DNA from: Thermomucor indicae-seudaticae
Taxonomy: Eukaryota; Mucoromycota; Mucoromycetes; Mucorales; Lichtheimiaceae
DNA length: 30,739 nt
Assembly: GCA_000787465.1 (NCBI GenBank)
Contig: JSYX01000420.1
Location: forward strand, 1 to 30,739
Direction of reading: 5' to 3'
Shown: piece after piece, positions 1-9,511 of the stretch
Layout: every line of letters begins with the position of its first letter
Numbering within the stretch: position 1 is the first letter of the stretch
Notes under the pieces: model-generated
The model's database searches: none
The model's input: the letters and a program-made list of their open reading frames with translations, nothing else
Told to the model about the DNA's origin: nothing
Position numbers and translations under genes: made by a program

Positions 1-1
1 A

Positions 2-1693
2 AATTTTTCTTCATGGGCGCCAAAGAGAAGTCTGCTTGCCGCAAATCATAAGGAAAAGTCCAGTAGGTTGTCTGTGGTTTCAGGCTATTGCGTCTTAATG
101 CAAAGGACATCTTCGAGTGGGTTTAGTGTTCTGTTGGGGGAATCTTCAAACAGTAATTGTGGATTGACAGGTTCAGGTATGCAATTGGCGGAGCCTTTTT
201 CTGGCAAGTTCTTTTTTCTTGTCGCTCATTGAGAAACCAGCCAACAGCAATTTACTTGAGGCCGACGCGTCCCTGACGTTATCACCCCTAAAATCTGTGA
301 GTAATTGCTCGGTCTACTTTTTTAGAAAGCACGGTCTGATTCTAAGTCAACTGAGCATTAGCCTTTTAGTCCAAATCAACGGGGTTCTCCTGCAAATGCG
401 GACGAACAAAGAAATGAGGGAATCACTGTATCGCCAGTAGCTTCATTTTCAGAAACACGATTACACAATTGGCTGACGTCTCAGACTTCAGGAAATGTAT
501 TCAGTGAGATCAGTCTTCCAGATTCGCCAATAGAAAGCATAGAGAGTCCGCCTGCAAAGCCAGATTGGGAAAGCGAGATACAGTCGTTTGGAAATGATTC
601 AGAAGAGCAACAGAAAATACTGAGCGACAGAAGCGTTCAGTCTGGCTCTCCGCATGCATCAGAACCCAATGTCTGTGCGCCTCTATCGCCCGTCCGTCGC
701 TTAGATTCGCCTACTGCTGCATCCGAATGCGATACCCTGCCTTATAGTTCTTGTACAAGTTCCGCGGATACCCTTCCTTATTCTGCCTATGATCCAGACA
801 TGTCACCTAGAAGGCCTTCTAACCACCATCGATCAACTCCATCGCTATCCAATATTTTCGACGACGACGACGACGACGTCAGTTTTTCATCTATACGGTT
901 GTCGCCCGAGCAAGGACACACTACCAGTCGTCACGCGATATCCACTCAGGATCTTGTGATGTGTTCACAGCAATCAAAACATTCAGCAGATAACGCGTCT
1001 GTATACGATAGCGGTTCATCAAATTCGAGCTTTTGGAACGACCTCTCTTCGCCGATAGCCGATGAAGCTTCCGTCCCACTGGATGGGGCTAAGCAGGAGT
1101 CGAATGCAGGTACCGGCACGTCATTTGACCAGGCAGATTCCAGCACCGTAAGGTCGGAAACGGTGGCAAAAGGAGAGGAGGATGAGACAAAGAAACCTTC
1201 ATTTAGTAATTCGAGTCAGAATGACAACATACCCCGGAGCAGCGCGGGGAAGTTGGATCACTATGTAGTACGATCACCGGCGCCTCAAAACTTTGGATCC
1301 TTCACGTCGTCGTGGACGAGTCCTTCCTTCCTTTCAGCCTCGCAAGAATCTGTCCGTGCTGCTAGCCAGCGGTCGCCTGCTGCATCACAGTCACCACAAA
1401 GACAGACGTCGATTTTGTCTAGAGGATTTGATCGTGTTGTGAAGCAAGCGGATAATAACAGACAGGATAGTGACATTAGGACAATTCTCGCGAAAACATC
1501 GTCAGCTGAGAGTCTCACTGGATCAACGCAGGGAAGGCAACGACGGCGCCCTCCTATTGGAATTTCTAAGAGACTGTTACTTGCCGAGTCGAGTAGGTCA
1601 AACAAACCAGCTAGTACACCAAGTCAAAACAGCACACTACGCACAGTAGTGCGCAAGAGAAGCTATGGTATGCGAGCTCCCCGAAGGCGATAA
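2..1693 (+). CDS. Serine-rich, probably disordered protein (5' partial, 3 exons seen)
   Basis: The gene is cut by the left edge. I read exons 2-176, 241-296 and 362-1693, which join in phase and give about 520 residues. Intron 1 (177-240) starts GTATGC and intron 2 (297-361) starts GTGAGT. Without them the frame is closed by stops at 165 (frame of exon 2) and 359. The product is rich in Ser, Pro, Asp and Gln, with an acidic Asp run near position 860 (coding DDDDDD) and a basic C-terminus ending in RRR. No folded domain is recognisable and I cannot name the family. Such composition is usual for regulatory or scaffold proteins rich in phosphorylation sites, but that is inference. It ends 125 bp from the 3' end of the convergent bHLH gene. 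Confidence 0.72.
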
Positions 1694-1818
1694 CCTTATG
1701 TCTATGCACACAAACATTTGTAAATATGATCCCTTCTTTTTTTGCGATGGAACGTTTCTTTATGACTATCAGAGATATATGGTTTTGTGGAAGAATGAAA
1801 AATAGTGAACATGATGAG

Positions 1819-2316
1819 CTACGCTTGTTGATGATTACTAATCAATGGCATTGGTACAAAGTACATGTTATCCCAAGATGCTGGTTCCTGTGGTTGTTGT
1901 TGCATAGCTAAATAGTATGGGACAGTTGCAGGTGCAGGTGCAGGTGCATGTGCAGGAGGATGAGTGATTGATATGTGTGGATACCATGTCAGATCATCGG
2001 GTGAATCAAGAGGCACGACCATGTTTTGTTGTTGTTCTTGTTGTTGTAGGGATTTCAGTTGGGTCAAAAGCTTTGCTTGTTTCTTTTGTAAGCGCCGTAT
2101 CTCTGCCAAGCAGATTGGTTCATAAGCTTGATGTTGACAGACCCAGTCGAGGGCTTTTTCCACGATTTGATGTTTAGATGGCCTTCGGTGGTTATTATGA
2201 AAAGCAGGCAAAGCTTGGGCCAATTGTTGGTATTGCGATCGTAAATGTCCTCTACGGATACGTTCAGTCGCATTGTGTTCGGCACGACGACGTCGTTCAA
2301 GGACCTGCTTTTCCAT
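1819..2316 (-). CDS. Basic helix-loop-helix transcription factor
   Basis: Single-exon gene of 165 residues. Residues 8-25 form a typical bHLH basic region (ERRRRAEHNATERIRRGHLR), with the His and Glu that contact an E-box and the Arg cluster. Helix 1 runs to about residue 37. A loop rich in His and Asn follows, then helix 2 beginning KHQIVEKALDWV and a short Leu/Gln-rich coiled segment with Gln repeats. The tail is Pro/Ala-rich (APAPAPA). The protein is expected to dimerise and bind CANNTG-type sites in the nucleus. Target genes cannot be inferred. The ATG at 2316-2314 is the first in frame and directly precedes the basic region. The gene is convergent with the serine-rich gene and lies downstream of the LACTB2-like gene on the same strand. 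Confidence 0.88.
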   Translation of the reverse strand: MEKQVLERRRRAEHNATERIRRGHLRSQYQQLAQALPAFHNNHRRPSKHQIVEKALDWVCQHQAYEPICLAEIRRLQKKQAKLLTQLKSLQQQEQQQNMVVPLDSPDDLTWYPHISITHPPAHAPAPAPATVPYYLAMQQQPQEPASWDNMYFVPMPLISNHQQA

Positions 2317-3034
2317 GCTGTATGGATCAGAGGAAGAGAATATAACGAGGAGGGATACAAGTTACTGAGGAGCAGCTCTTTTATGCTGAACGGTTCCCAA
2401 CAATAGGGGGGCGGGGCGCGAGGAGCGGATGTTCGGATGGAACAGTCGAGCGATATTTACAACTAGCAAGCCGAAGCTCACAGACAGGAGGTCTGTGGGT
2501 AGATGCAACAATGCCAAATTCCATATGTTTCTTTTTGACGTACTAAAAATCCGTCATTTTGCACGCGCAAAAACTCTTAGGCATCTGAGAACATGGTTCT
2601 GCTACAAACAACCTATCGTGTGACCCTGGTCTTTTTCATTAATACAATGGGTGAACCTTTTCGCTTACTGGTCATCGCATCAGGATGACATCGGTTATAT
2701 TGTAACCCCCCTATGGTGGTCTCCTATATTTTGGTCTACCGTGAGAACACACACACCCATTTCTCCTCGGAATGGCATCAGTTAACCCGATTGCCCAATG
2801 TTCTTTTTTGACAGATGGCTATTGGCCCCGTGACCTTTATGCAGTGGGATATTGACGAAATGCGGTTTTTACAAAAATGGAAATCAACAGCATGAATCCG
2901 CTCTTGTCGGCGTCTTTAGCTCATGACATCATTGACGTATACAATTCTCTTTACTCTGTGAAAAGAAGAGTATGTGCTATGGTGCCATAACCAGGGGATA
3001 AATCCAAAAATAGCGGATGACACCATCTTTTCGA
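2317..3034. other. Intergenic region upstream of the bHLH gene
   Basis: About 700 bp between the bHLH start and the 3' end of the LACTB2-like gene. It holds a G-rich run near 2405-2430, a CA run near 2747-2758 and several C-runs (2705-2712). Short open frames here have no recognisable similarity. It presumably contains the bHLH promoter, but no specific site can be defended. Confidence 0.5.
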
Positions 3035-4031
3035 TTACAGTTGACTGCCGATCCAGCGCCACTCCTTATCCTGCAAATCCATTGGATTCACGACGTCATC
3101 CTCGGATACCGGGCCCTCGACTTTTCCGTCTTGCTGAAGCTTCTGGAGATGTAGTACGATTCCCCGGGTCGCTGCGCGAAACAAGACGTCTGGGTAACCC
3201 TGGTACAACTGGCTCGTAATTTCCACTGGTGTCCATGTTCCACGAGAAGAGGATGACAAGAGCTGGATGAGCTGGTTTTCACGTTCCTGACGATGATGGA
3301 TGTATTCCTGAATTTTGATGACGCCGTCCTGTACGACCGCGCCATGACCGGGATAAAGCCTTTTCGGTTGGAGGCGTAAAAGCTTGTGAAGGCTTTCAAG
3401 GTATTCTGATAAGTTCTCAAACACGGCCGAACCGTGGCCAAGGACACAGTCAGCTGTGAACAAACTCTGTTCTTCTTCGAGCCAAAACGCGCAATGGTCC
3501 TTGGTATGGCCCGGCGTATGGATTACCCGGAGCGTCGTGAGCGCATCGAGCTGGAAGACTTGGTCGTCCCGGAGCGGATGCACAGGTACGTCTTCAGGGA
3601 ATGGTCGGTGCTGAAGCTGTTGAAAGCTTGGAGGAGCGATAAACTTGTGAACCTGAACCGGGGACGAGTCATGCATCAAGGAAGAACAAGAGGACAATAC
3701 ATCCTTGAGCCCGCCAAAATGATCTGGGTGGCCATGCGTAATTATGATATCTGAAATATAGGCTTCAGGCGATATCTTTTTCAAGGATTCTTCCAAAAGC
3801 GGTACGTAGCCAGGTTCTCCTTGTCCGCAGTCAATCAATAGCTTCCTTGGCCCCGTCCCAAGCAAATACGTGTTGGTGCCTGAACCCGTTATACTTCAAT
3901 CTCTTTCTTTCTCATTCCAACCTCTTGCCCTAATTCACGTTACCTTGTAATGTGAATTTCCCTGGGTTAAGTCCTAACACTCGCCATACTCTCTCTGACA
4001 GCTGCGCAAACTTGGGCAGTGCTTCGGCCAT
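3035..4031 (-). CDS. LACTB2-like metallo-beta-lactamase-fold hydrolase (endoribonuclease family)
   Basis: Two exons on the minus strand, 3944-4031 and 3035-3879, are separated by a 64-nt intron (GTAACG...TTCAG), giving about 310 residues against 288 in human LACTB2. Exon 1 encodes the conserved N-terminus ending LNPGKFTLQ, and exon 2 resumes with GTNTYLLGTGPRKLLID. The zinc ligands are visible: HGHPDH at about 78-83, His in HTPGH at about 154, Asp in FTAD at about 173 and His in YPGHG at about 208. A C-terminal winged-helix-like extension follows. Animal LACTB2 is a mitochondrial single-strand endoribonuclease, while related fungal proteins also include hydrolases in polyketide release. The short length without extra domains favours the LACTB2 type, but the substrate is inference. 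The start lies head-to-head with the coiled-coil gene, so the two may share a promoter. Confidence 0.9.
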
Positions 4032-4254
4032 TGCGGAAAGGAAAAACAAGAGATCTTTCCCATACTATAACTCACGTTACAAAGGGATTTGGTACTGCAA
4101 GCTGCCGGAACAGCGACACCGCTTTGAAGTTCCGCCTCGACGTGTCTGCTTACCCGCGAGTTTTCGATTTCTGATTTTACAGCCAAATAATCTTTGAAAA
4201 CTCAATTGCATACTAGGTGAAACTAGCAATCTGGCTCAATTACTACGAAAGCGC

Positions 4255-4449
4255 GATCAACCGCCCTTCGAACATCTTGAAATCAACACTCTGGATCCCC
4301 CACGCCAAAAGCGTCTTGAACCTAGCAAACTGGATCAACCACCCCAAAAGCGTGATCAACCAGCCCGAAGATGTGTTGAAACCAACACAAGGGATCCACC
4401 ACGCCAACGGCGTCTTGACGCTAGCAAACTGGGTGCAACACCTCCAAAG
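4255..4449 (+). repeat. Two tandem 99-bp repeats encoding a 33-residue unit
   Basis: GATCAA at 4255 and 4354 marks two diverged units with a 99-bp period. In the frame of the downstream coiled-coil protein they encode two 33-residue units that share RDQP, DPPRQ(K/R)RL and SKL motifs. A partial third unit precedes them. Keeping the frame and the amino-acid motifs suggests the segment is, or was, translated as the N-terminal part of the coiled-coil gene. Confidence 0.7.
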
Positions 4450-4578
4450 CGCTTTAGGAGCAGCATTATCTCGCATCAAAGCAGCCATAGCCGACTGAGT
4501 AGCGTTTACCGCGGCGCGCTTGAAGATGTGGACGGCAACAGCGTGTCGGCATCATCACGCGAAGTACTGGAACCTGGG

Positions 4579-7500
4579 ATGTCCTCGAATGCGAGCGAGG
4601 CAGAGATCATCGAACAAGCCAAGCAGCAGCTGGCCGAAATGTTTGCGTACAGCAAAGACGCAGAACGACGAGCATCGCGGTTTGCCCTGGAACGAAATGA
4701 ATTGGAAAGTAAAATGAAGGACTTGAACCAAGCGCATGGAAATCAGATTCAGACCCTAGTCGATGAGCTGGCGCGACAAAAGCAACTCGTGGCACGTTAC
4801 GAGCGGATGCTTGGCGGTGCTAGCCTCGAAGAGATGGAGTCTCGCGCGGTACAAGCGCGATTCGAACAGCAGCGGGCACGCGATAGGGAAGAGTTTGAAG
4901 AACAATTGAGAGAAGCCAATGAGGAAATAAAGGAGCTAGAACGCGTCCTGCAACGAAAGGAAGAGGAGAACCAACAGCTTAGGTCAGATATCGAAGCTGA
5001 ACGAGAACGCCTAAACAACGACAAGGAGTTCTTGGCTCGTGAAAACGCGCAGCGAGTAGCGGACTTGGAGGATCAATTGAAAGCGCAGACGAAGGAACTG
5101 GATAATTATAAGCAATGGTATGCCGACCAGGAGACAACATTACAGGAAACAGAACATCGATTGCAGCAGAACGAACAAGAACTGCAAGCACTAGAGCAGG
5201 GTCTACAGAAACGAAACGAAGAATACGAGAGATCTCAGGATGAGTTGGCAAAAGCGAAGCGATGCTTGATAAACAAGGACAGAGAAATCAGTGATTTGCA
5301 AGCTCTTGTCGCACGTGATAAGGAACAATTCGAAAAACAATTAAGAGAAGCCAATCAAGAATACAAAACGCTAGAACGCGCGCTACAGCGAAAGGGAGAA
5401 GAGAATGAACAACTTCGCTTACAATTGCAAACAGAACAAGAGCGGCTAAACAACGACAAAGATCAGTTGGTTCGTGGAAATGTACAGCGAATAGCAGAGT
5501 TGGAGGATCAATTGCAAGAACAGACAAAGGAATTGGATACCTATAAGCAATGGTATACTGAACAGGAAACGGCATTACAGGAAACAGAGCAACGACTGCG
5601 GCAGAACCAGCAAGAATTGAAAGCACTAGGACAAGATTTACAAAAACAAAAAGAAGAGTACGAGATAACTCGAAATGAATTGGCAGAAGCAAAGCGACGC
5701 TTGAAAAACAAAGACAACGAGATCAGTGACCTGCAAGCGAGATTCGAACAACAATTAAAAGAAGCCAACCAGGAAATCAAAGCGCTAGAACGCGCACTGC
5801 TACAAAAGGGAGAGGAAAACGAGGAGCTTAGGTCAGAAATGGAAAAGGAACGAGAACGCCTCAATAACGACAAGGAGCATTTGCTTCGCGAAGACGCACA
5901 GCGAATAGCCGACTTGGAGGATCAATTGCAAGAACAGACAAAGGAATTGGATACCTATAAGCAATGGTATGCTGAACAGGAAACGGCATTACAAGAAACA
6001 GAGCAACGACTGCGGCAGAACGAACAAGAATTGGAAGAACTAGAGCAAGATTTGCAGAGACAAAAAGAAGAGTATACGAAAGCTCAAGATGAATTGGCAG
6101 AAGCTAAGCGACGCTTAAAAAACAACGACAGAGAAATCAATGATTTGCAAGCTCTTGTAGCAGAACAAGCGAGGTTCGAAGAGCAGAGGGCACGTGACAA
6201 GGAACGGTTTGAAAAACAATTGAGAGAAGCCGATCAGGAAATCAAAACGCTAGAACGCGCACTGCAGCAAAAGGACGAAGAGATTGAGAAGCTCAGATCA
6301 GAAATGCAGGCGGAACGAGGACGACTAAACAAGGACAAGGAGCAGTTGGTTCGTGAAAATGCACAGCGAATAGCAGATCTGGAGGACCAATTGGAAGAAC
6401 AGACCAAGGAATTGAATAACTATAGGCAATGGCATGCTGACCAGGAGGCGGCATTGCAGGAAACAGAGCAACGATTGCGTCAGAACGAACAAGAATTGGA
6501 AGCACTGGATCAAGATTTACAGAAACAAAAAGAACAGTACGAGAGATCTCAAAATGAATTGGCAGAAGCAAAGCGACGCTTAAAAAACAATGACAGAGAA
6601 ATCCGCGATTTGCAAGCTCTCGTGGCCCAACGAGACAATGAATTGACCATGCTAAATGGTGAACGATCGTCGTTCCGGGATAGAAACAGCAGTTTAGCGG
6701 ACGAACTTTCGAAGACCGCCTCCAATCTCGACAGAATGGCAAAGGAGGTAGCTGAAAGGGAGAACGAGATTATGCGACTGGAGAGCGCACGGTCCGATAT
6801 TCGTCAGCGTCTCGACGCAGCGTATGCCCGGGAGAAAGAACTTCAAGACGAGATACAAGAAATGCAGCGTATAATTGATGAAAAGAACGTCATGCTTGGC
6901 AAACTAGAAGAGGTTTCGGAAGCGGTTGCGGACGCAGCCGCGCATGTTCAAGTCCTAGAACGTCATTTAGAAGAGCGCGACCGAAAGCTAGCTGCATTGG
7001 AAGAAGAAAAGTTGCAACTTACCAGACAGCTGGAGACCGCCAGCACCCGCGTGAAATCATACAGTGAAGAAGTAGAAGAACGCAACAGGAAGCTAGCGGC
7101 ATTGGAAAAAGAAAAATTGCACCTTACCAGACAGATAGAGTCCGTCACAGCTCGCATAAAACAATATAGTGAGGAAATGGAAGGGCACGACGAAAAGCTG
7201 ACTGAATTGGAAGAACAAAAATTGCATCTTACGAGACAGCTCGAGTCTGCCACAGCACGCATGAAGTCATATGGTGAAGAAATGGAAGAGCTGGAGCGAC
7301 GCTTAAGCGAAGCTGAAGATCAGCTACACCAATCTAAACAACTAGAATCCCAGTTCAAGGCCCAAATGGAAGAGAATGAGCAAGAAAAGCAGGAGTTGCT
7401 CGATGCAATGTCCAGGAAGGATGCTGAAACTGCGAAATTAAAGCAAATCAATGCTGATACATCGGCCCGACTCTATAGCGTAACACACGAACTAGAACAA

Positions 7501-7857
7501 AGCAAAGAGCAAATTGCTGACCTACAGCACCGACTCGAACAAGCAGCTAGGGCCTCTGTAATCGTCGCAGAGCGAGAAGCTCGGATATCCCATCTTGAAC
7601 AAACTGTTGAAAGAATACAAGCTGACCTCCAAAGAGCCACCGCCAACCAACAGCGTTATTCATCTGAAGTCAGTCGACTTGAGGCAGTGGTGGGCGATTT
7701 AGAGGAGGAAGTCAAAGAATGGCAGCTTCAACTGCGTGACAGAGAAACGGACTTGGCCAGAGAGCGAGCCGAAGTCAGACGATTGAAACAAACACTACAT
7801 ACCCTGATGGAATATGGTCAAGAAGCGCTGTCCACAGACTACAGCTTTCACCTTTAA
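4579..7857 (+). CDS. Long repeat-built coiled-coil protein
   Basis: The frame is open without introns to the stop at 7857. The first in-frame ATG is at 4579, giving 1,092 residues, but the same frame is open back to 4198 and carries a 33-residue protein repeat, so the real N-terminus is probably further upstream. Almost the whole product is heptad coiled coil rich in Glu, Gln, Lys, Arg and Leu. It contains four long repeats (about 138-155 residues each) with recurring motifs such as ADLEDQL, KELDTYKQWY and ALQETEQRLRQNEQELE, then three 35-residue repeats around KLAALEEEKLQLTRQLE. No motor, membrane or catalytic domain is visible. The family resembles myosin-tail, golgin or spindle-pole type scaffolds only by composition, and I cannot name it. 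It is divergent from the LACTB2-like gene. Confidence 0.85.
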   Translation: MSSNASEAEIIEQAKQQLAEMFAYSKDAERRASRFALERNELESKMKDLNQAHGNQIQTLVDELARQKQLVARYERMLGGASLEEMESRAVQARFEQQRARDREEFEEQLREANEEIKELERVLQRKEEENQQLRSDIEAERERLNNDKEFLARENAQRVADLEDQLKAQTKELDNYKQWYADQETTLQETEHRLQQNEQELQALEQGLQKRNEEYERSQDELAKAKRCLINKDREISDLQALVARDKEQFEKQLREANQEYKTLERALQRKGEENEQLRLQLQTEQERLNNDKDQLVRGNVQRIAELEDQLQEQTKELDTYKQWYTEQETALQETEQRLRQNQQELKALGQDLQKQKEEYEITRNELAEAKRRLKNKDNEISDLQARFEQQLKEANQEIKALERALLQKGEENEELRSEMEKERERLNNDKEHLLREDAQRIADLEDQLQEQTKELDTYKQWYAEQETALQETEQRLRQNEQELEELEQDLQRQKEEYTKAQDELAEAKRRLKNNDREINDLQALVAEQARFEEQRARDKERFEKQLREADQEIKTLERALQQKDEEIEKLRSEMQAERGRLNKDKEQLVRENAQRIADLEDQLEEQTKELNNYRQWHADQEAALQETEQRLRQNEQELEALDQDLQKQKEQYERSQNELAEAKRRLKNNDREIRDLQALVAQRDNELTMLNGERSSFRDRNSSLADELSKTASNLDRMAKEVAERENEIMRLESARSDIRQRLDAAYAREKELQDEIQEMQRIIDEKNVMLGKLEEVSEAVADAAAHVQVLERHLEERDRKLAALEEEKLQLTRQLETASTRVKSYSEEVEERNRKLAALEKEKLHLTRQIESVTARIKQYSEEMEGHDEKLTELEEQKLHLTRQLESATARMKSYGEEMEELERRLSEAEDQLHQSKQLESQFKAQMEENEQEKQELLDAMSRKDAETAKLKQINADTSARLYSVTHELEQSKEQIADLQHRLEQAARASVIVAEREARISHLEQTVERIQADLQRATANQQRYSSEVSRLEAVVGDLEEEVKEWQLQLRDRETDLARERAEVRRLKQTLHTLMEYGQEALSTDYSFHL
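4903..6630 (+). repeat. Four long coding repeats in the coiled-coil gene
   Basis: The sequence coding QLREANxEIKxLERxLQ starts at 4903, 5338, 5752 and 6217. The spacings are therefore 435, 414 and 465 bp, all multiples of 3. The units share long near-identical stretches, especially copies 2 and 3, whose DNA around TACAGGAAACAGAGCAACG is almost the same. This points to recent internal duplication or gene conversion, with the length differences made by in-frame indels. Confidence 0.85.
6979..7300 (+). repeat. Three 105-bp coding repeats (35 residues, five heptads)
   Basis: Units begin near 6979, 7084 and 7189 with a 105-bp period. Each encodes (D/N)xKLxxLExxKLxLTRQ(L/I)E followed by a (S/T)xR(V/I/M)KxY segment and a Glu-rich heptad. 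A period of exactly five heptads keeps the coiled coil in register. Confidence 0.8.
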
Positions 7858-8222
7858 AACTTGTACATAGTTACTTTTTACCTTTTTGTGAATACAATCG
7901 TATACCAGCGCCTTTCGTTTCTTTGCTTCCCTTTTTTGTTAATAGATGTATATGTATTATCAGTGCTTTTCGCTTATACCTTTACAAGCTATACTATCGG
8001 CTTTCGGAAGTTGTCCCTTGATACTCTTTTTTATTACTTTCTACTCTTATACCAGCGCTCCTTTTTATTCTCCATATAATCTCTGTAAGATGTTTGTTTA
8101 GGAGTAATTGAAGTAAAATATGCACTGCTGCATCCTTGCATTGACTGTGGCATTGTTCACCGCGCGCAAACTCCGTATTAGCTGATGCAAAGGGAAAGCA
8201 ATTCTAAGCAGGGCATTTACTG
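7858..8222. other. AT-rich 3' flank of the coiled-coil gene
   Basis: T-rich sequence with no convincing gene. It presumably holds the terminator and polyadenylation region of the coiled-coil gene. Only short unsupported open frames are present. Confidence 0.4.
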
Positions 8223-8398
8223 CAGTACCCCCGCGATATATCGATAGAGTCCGTGACGAAAAAATGCGATTGTTATAACGAGAATATCGTTATAACAGGT
8301 GGGCATGCGCTTGGAAAAAGCAAATCCGTGATTGCAGAGATCGATCGGTATCTCGGAAATATCGATCTATCAAATACCGATATATCGCGCGGGTACTG
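8223..8398. mobile_element. Pogo/Tigger-like MITE
   Basis: This is a 176-bp non-coding element with 21-bp terminal inverted repeats (8223-8243 and 8378-8398) that match at 20 of 21 positions and begin CAGTACCC. Inside it is a perfect 11-bp stem with a 5-nt loop (8271-8297, built on TGTTATAACGA). The right end is followed by TA (8399-8400). On the left the nearest TA is 3 bp outside the repeat (8218-8219), so the target duplication is imperfect. CAGT-type ends, internal GTTATAAC/CGATATA motifs and TA targets are typical of pogo/Tigger non-autonomous elements. The family assignment is inference. Confidence 0.65.
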
Positions 8399-8644
8399 TA
8401 TCCAAAACTGGCTTCTCAAGTTTAATTGTATGCGGCCATCTGAAAAGGTTCCCTTGCACCAGTAACAATTATGGTAACATACACCTATGTTAATATCTTC
8501 CAGGATATCCTATCAAACATTGAGCAGCTGCCCAAGAAGATACCAGTTGGTAAAGCCTGTTGTGGATGGCAGGTACCCTGGAAGAGCTGGCTAAAGGGCG
8601 GGCGTATAAGAGCCTTAAAGGTTCCTGCCACAATCTCTTCCGCG

Positions 8645-9391
8645 CTAAAGCTTACGCAAAGCCGACCATGACGTTCCTTCAGGCAAGGGGATATCTTGGC
8701 GTCCACCGCGCAAGGCTACATCGTTCTCGTAGCTGGCATATAGGAAGACGTATTTAAGACTTCCGTACGACCTGATTGTACCGTCGGATCCAAGCCAGAT
8801 GTGCCTTTGGCGAGTCTTGTTTCTTTGTGGAACTACTCTTTCTCCACCATCATGCCTCATGAGATTAACCACAATGGAAAGCCTACAGGTTTCGTGCTTT
8901 TGAGCAAAGTTACAGTCTATAACATCGTCATCAAGCTGCCTTTGCGCTTGCCCTAGGACTCGGCAATATAAAATAGCTTCTCAGCCATACTGAAAAGCTG
9001 AATGCTGACCGGCTTTAGTACCTGAGCCTTCACGTGCTTGAACATGAATGATATTCGGCAAGGATAAAGGGCCCTCGACAAATTAAAGGGTAAATACGCA
9101 AGATGCTCACTGCAAAGAAGACTATTCTTAAAATGAGCATACAAAGGTTTTTACCGTGCTATCGATGTAGCCGAGAGATTAGTGTGGATGTTGAGCAAAG
9201 GTTCATCCAAAGTAAGTATCAGGGCATCCCCTGTTTAATTTCCTTTGCCAATAGCCAAGTGCCCAGAATCGCGAAAGCAACTTCGCTACCACGTTCATAG
9301 AGCCGGTACGTATAAGGCTTATCTGACTTGCATCAAGCACCATGTCTGACACAGCAAAGAAGCGGCAGAGGCCAATTGACTTTGGTCGCAA
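8645..9391 (-). pseudogene. Decayed ORF of unknown family
   Basis: Minus-strand coding-like segments lie end to end in different frames: one at 9203-9391, one at 8953-9144 (containing HVKAQVLKPVSIQ) and one open from about 8972 down to 8645 (containing VPQRNKTRQRHIWLGSDG and SYGSLKYVFLYASYEND). Stops and frame changes separate them, and no consistent splice sites join them. The residues look protein-like rather than random, so I read this as a broken gene or repeat-family ORF. I do not recognise the family. It lies between a MITE and the methyltransferase gene in a gene-poor stretch. Confidence 0.35.
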
Positions 9392-9511
9392 CGCAAAATA
9401 GCCTTGCTAGCAGTAATTATAGTAAATTCGTATGCCATTGCTTTGTATACTTCGTCTGATGCGTCTATCTTTTTACACTTCCGCAAACAAAAGTTTTCTG
9501 CTTTTCTTCGC

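Noticed and set aside
3434..3754. 106-codon plus-strand ORF
   Set aside because: It is antisense to the LACTB2-like catalytic domain, whose zinc motifs are clear on the other strand.
4903..6630. CRISPR-like or satellite array
   Set aside because: The periodicity is protein-coding (multiples of three, heptad pattern) and there are no spacers. The genome is eukaryotic.
5288..6742. Long minus-strand ORFs under the coiled-coil gene
   Set aside because: They are shadows created by the repeated, Glu/Gln-rich codons of the plus-strand gene, and they repeat with the same period.
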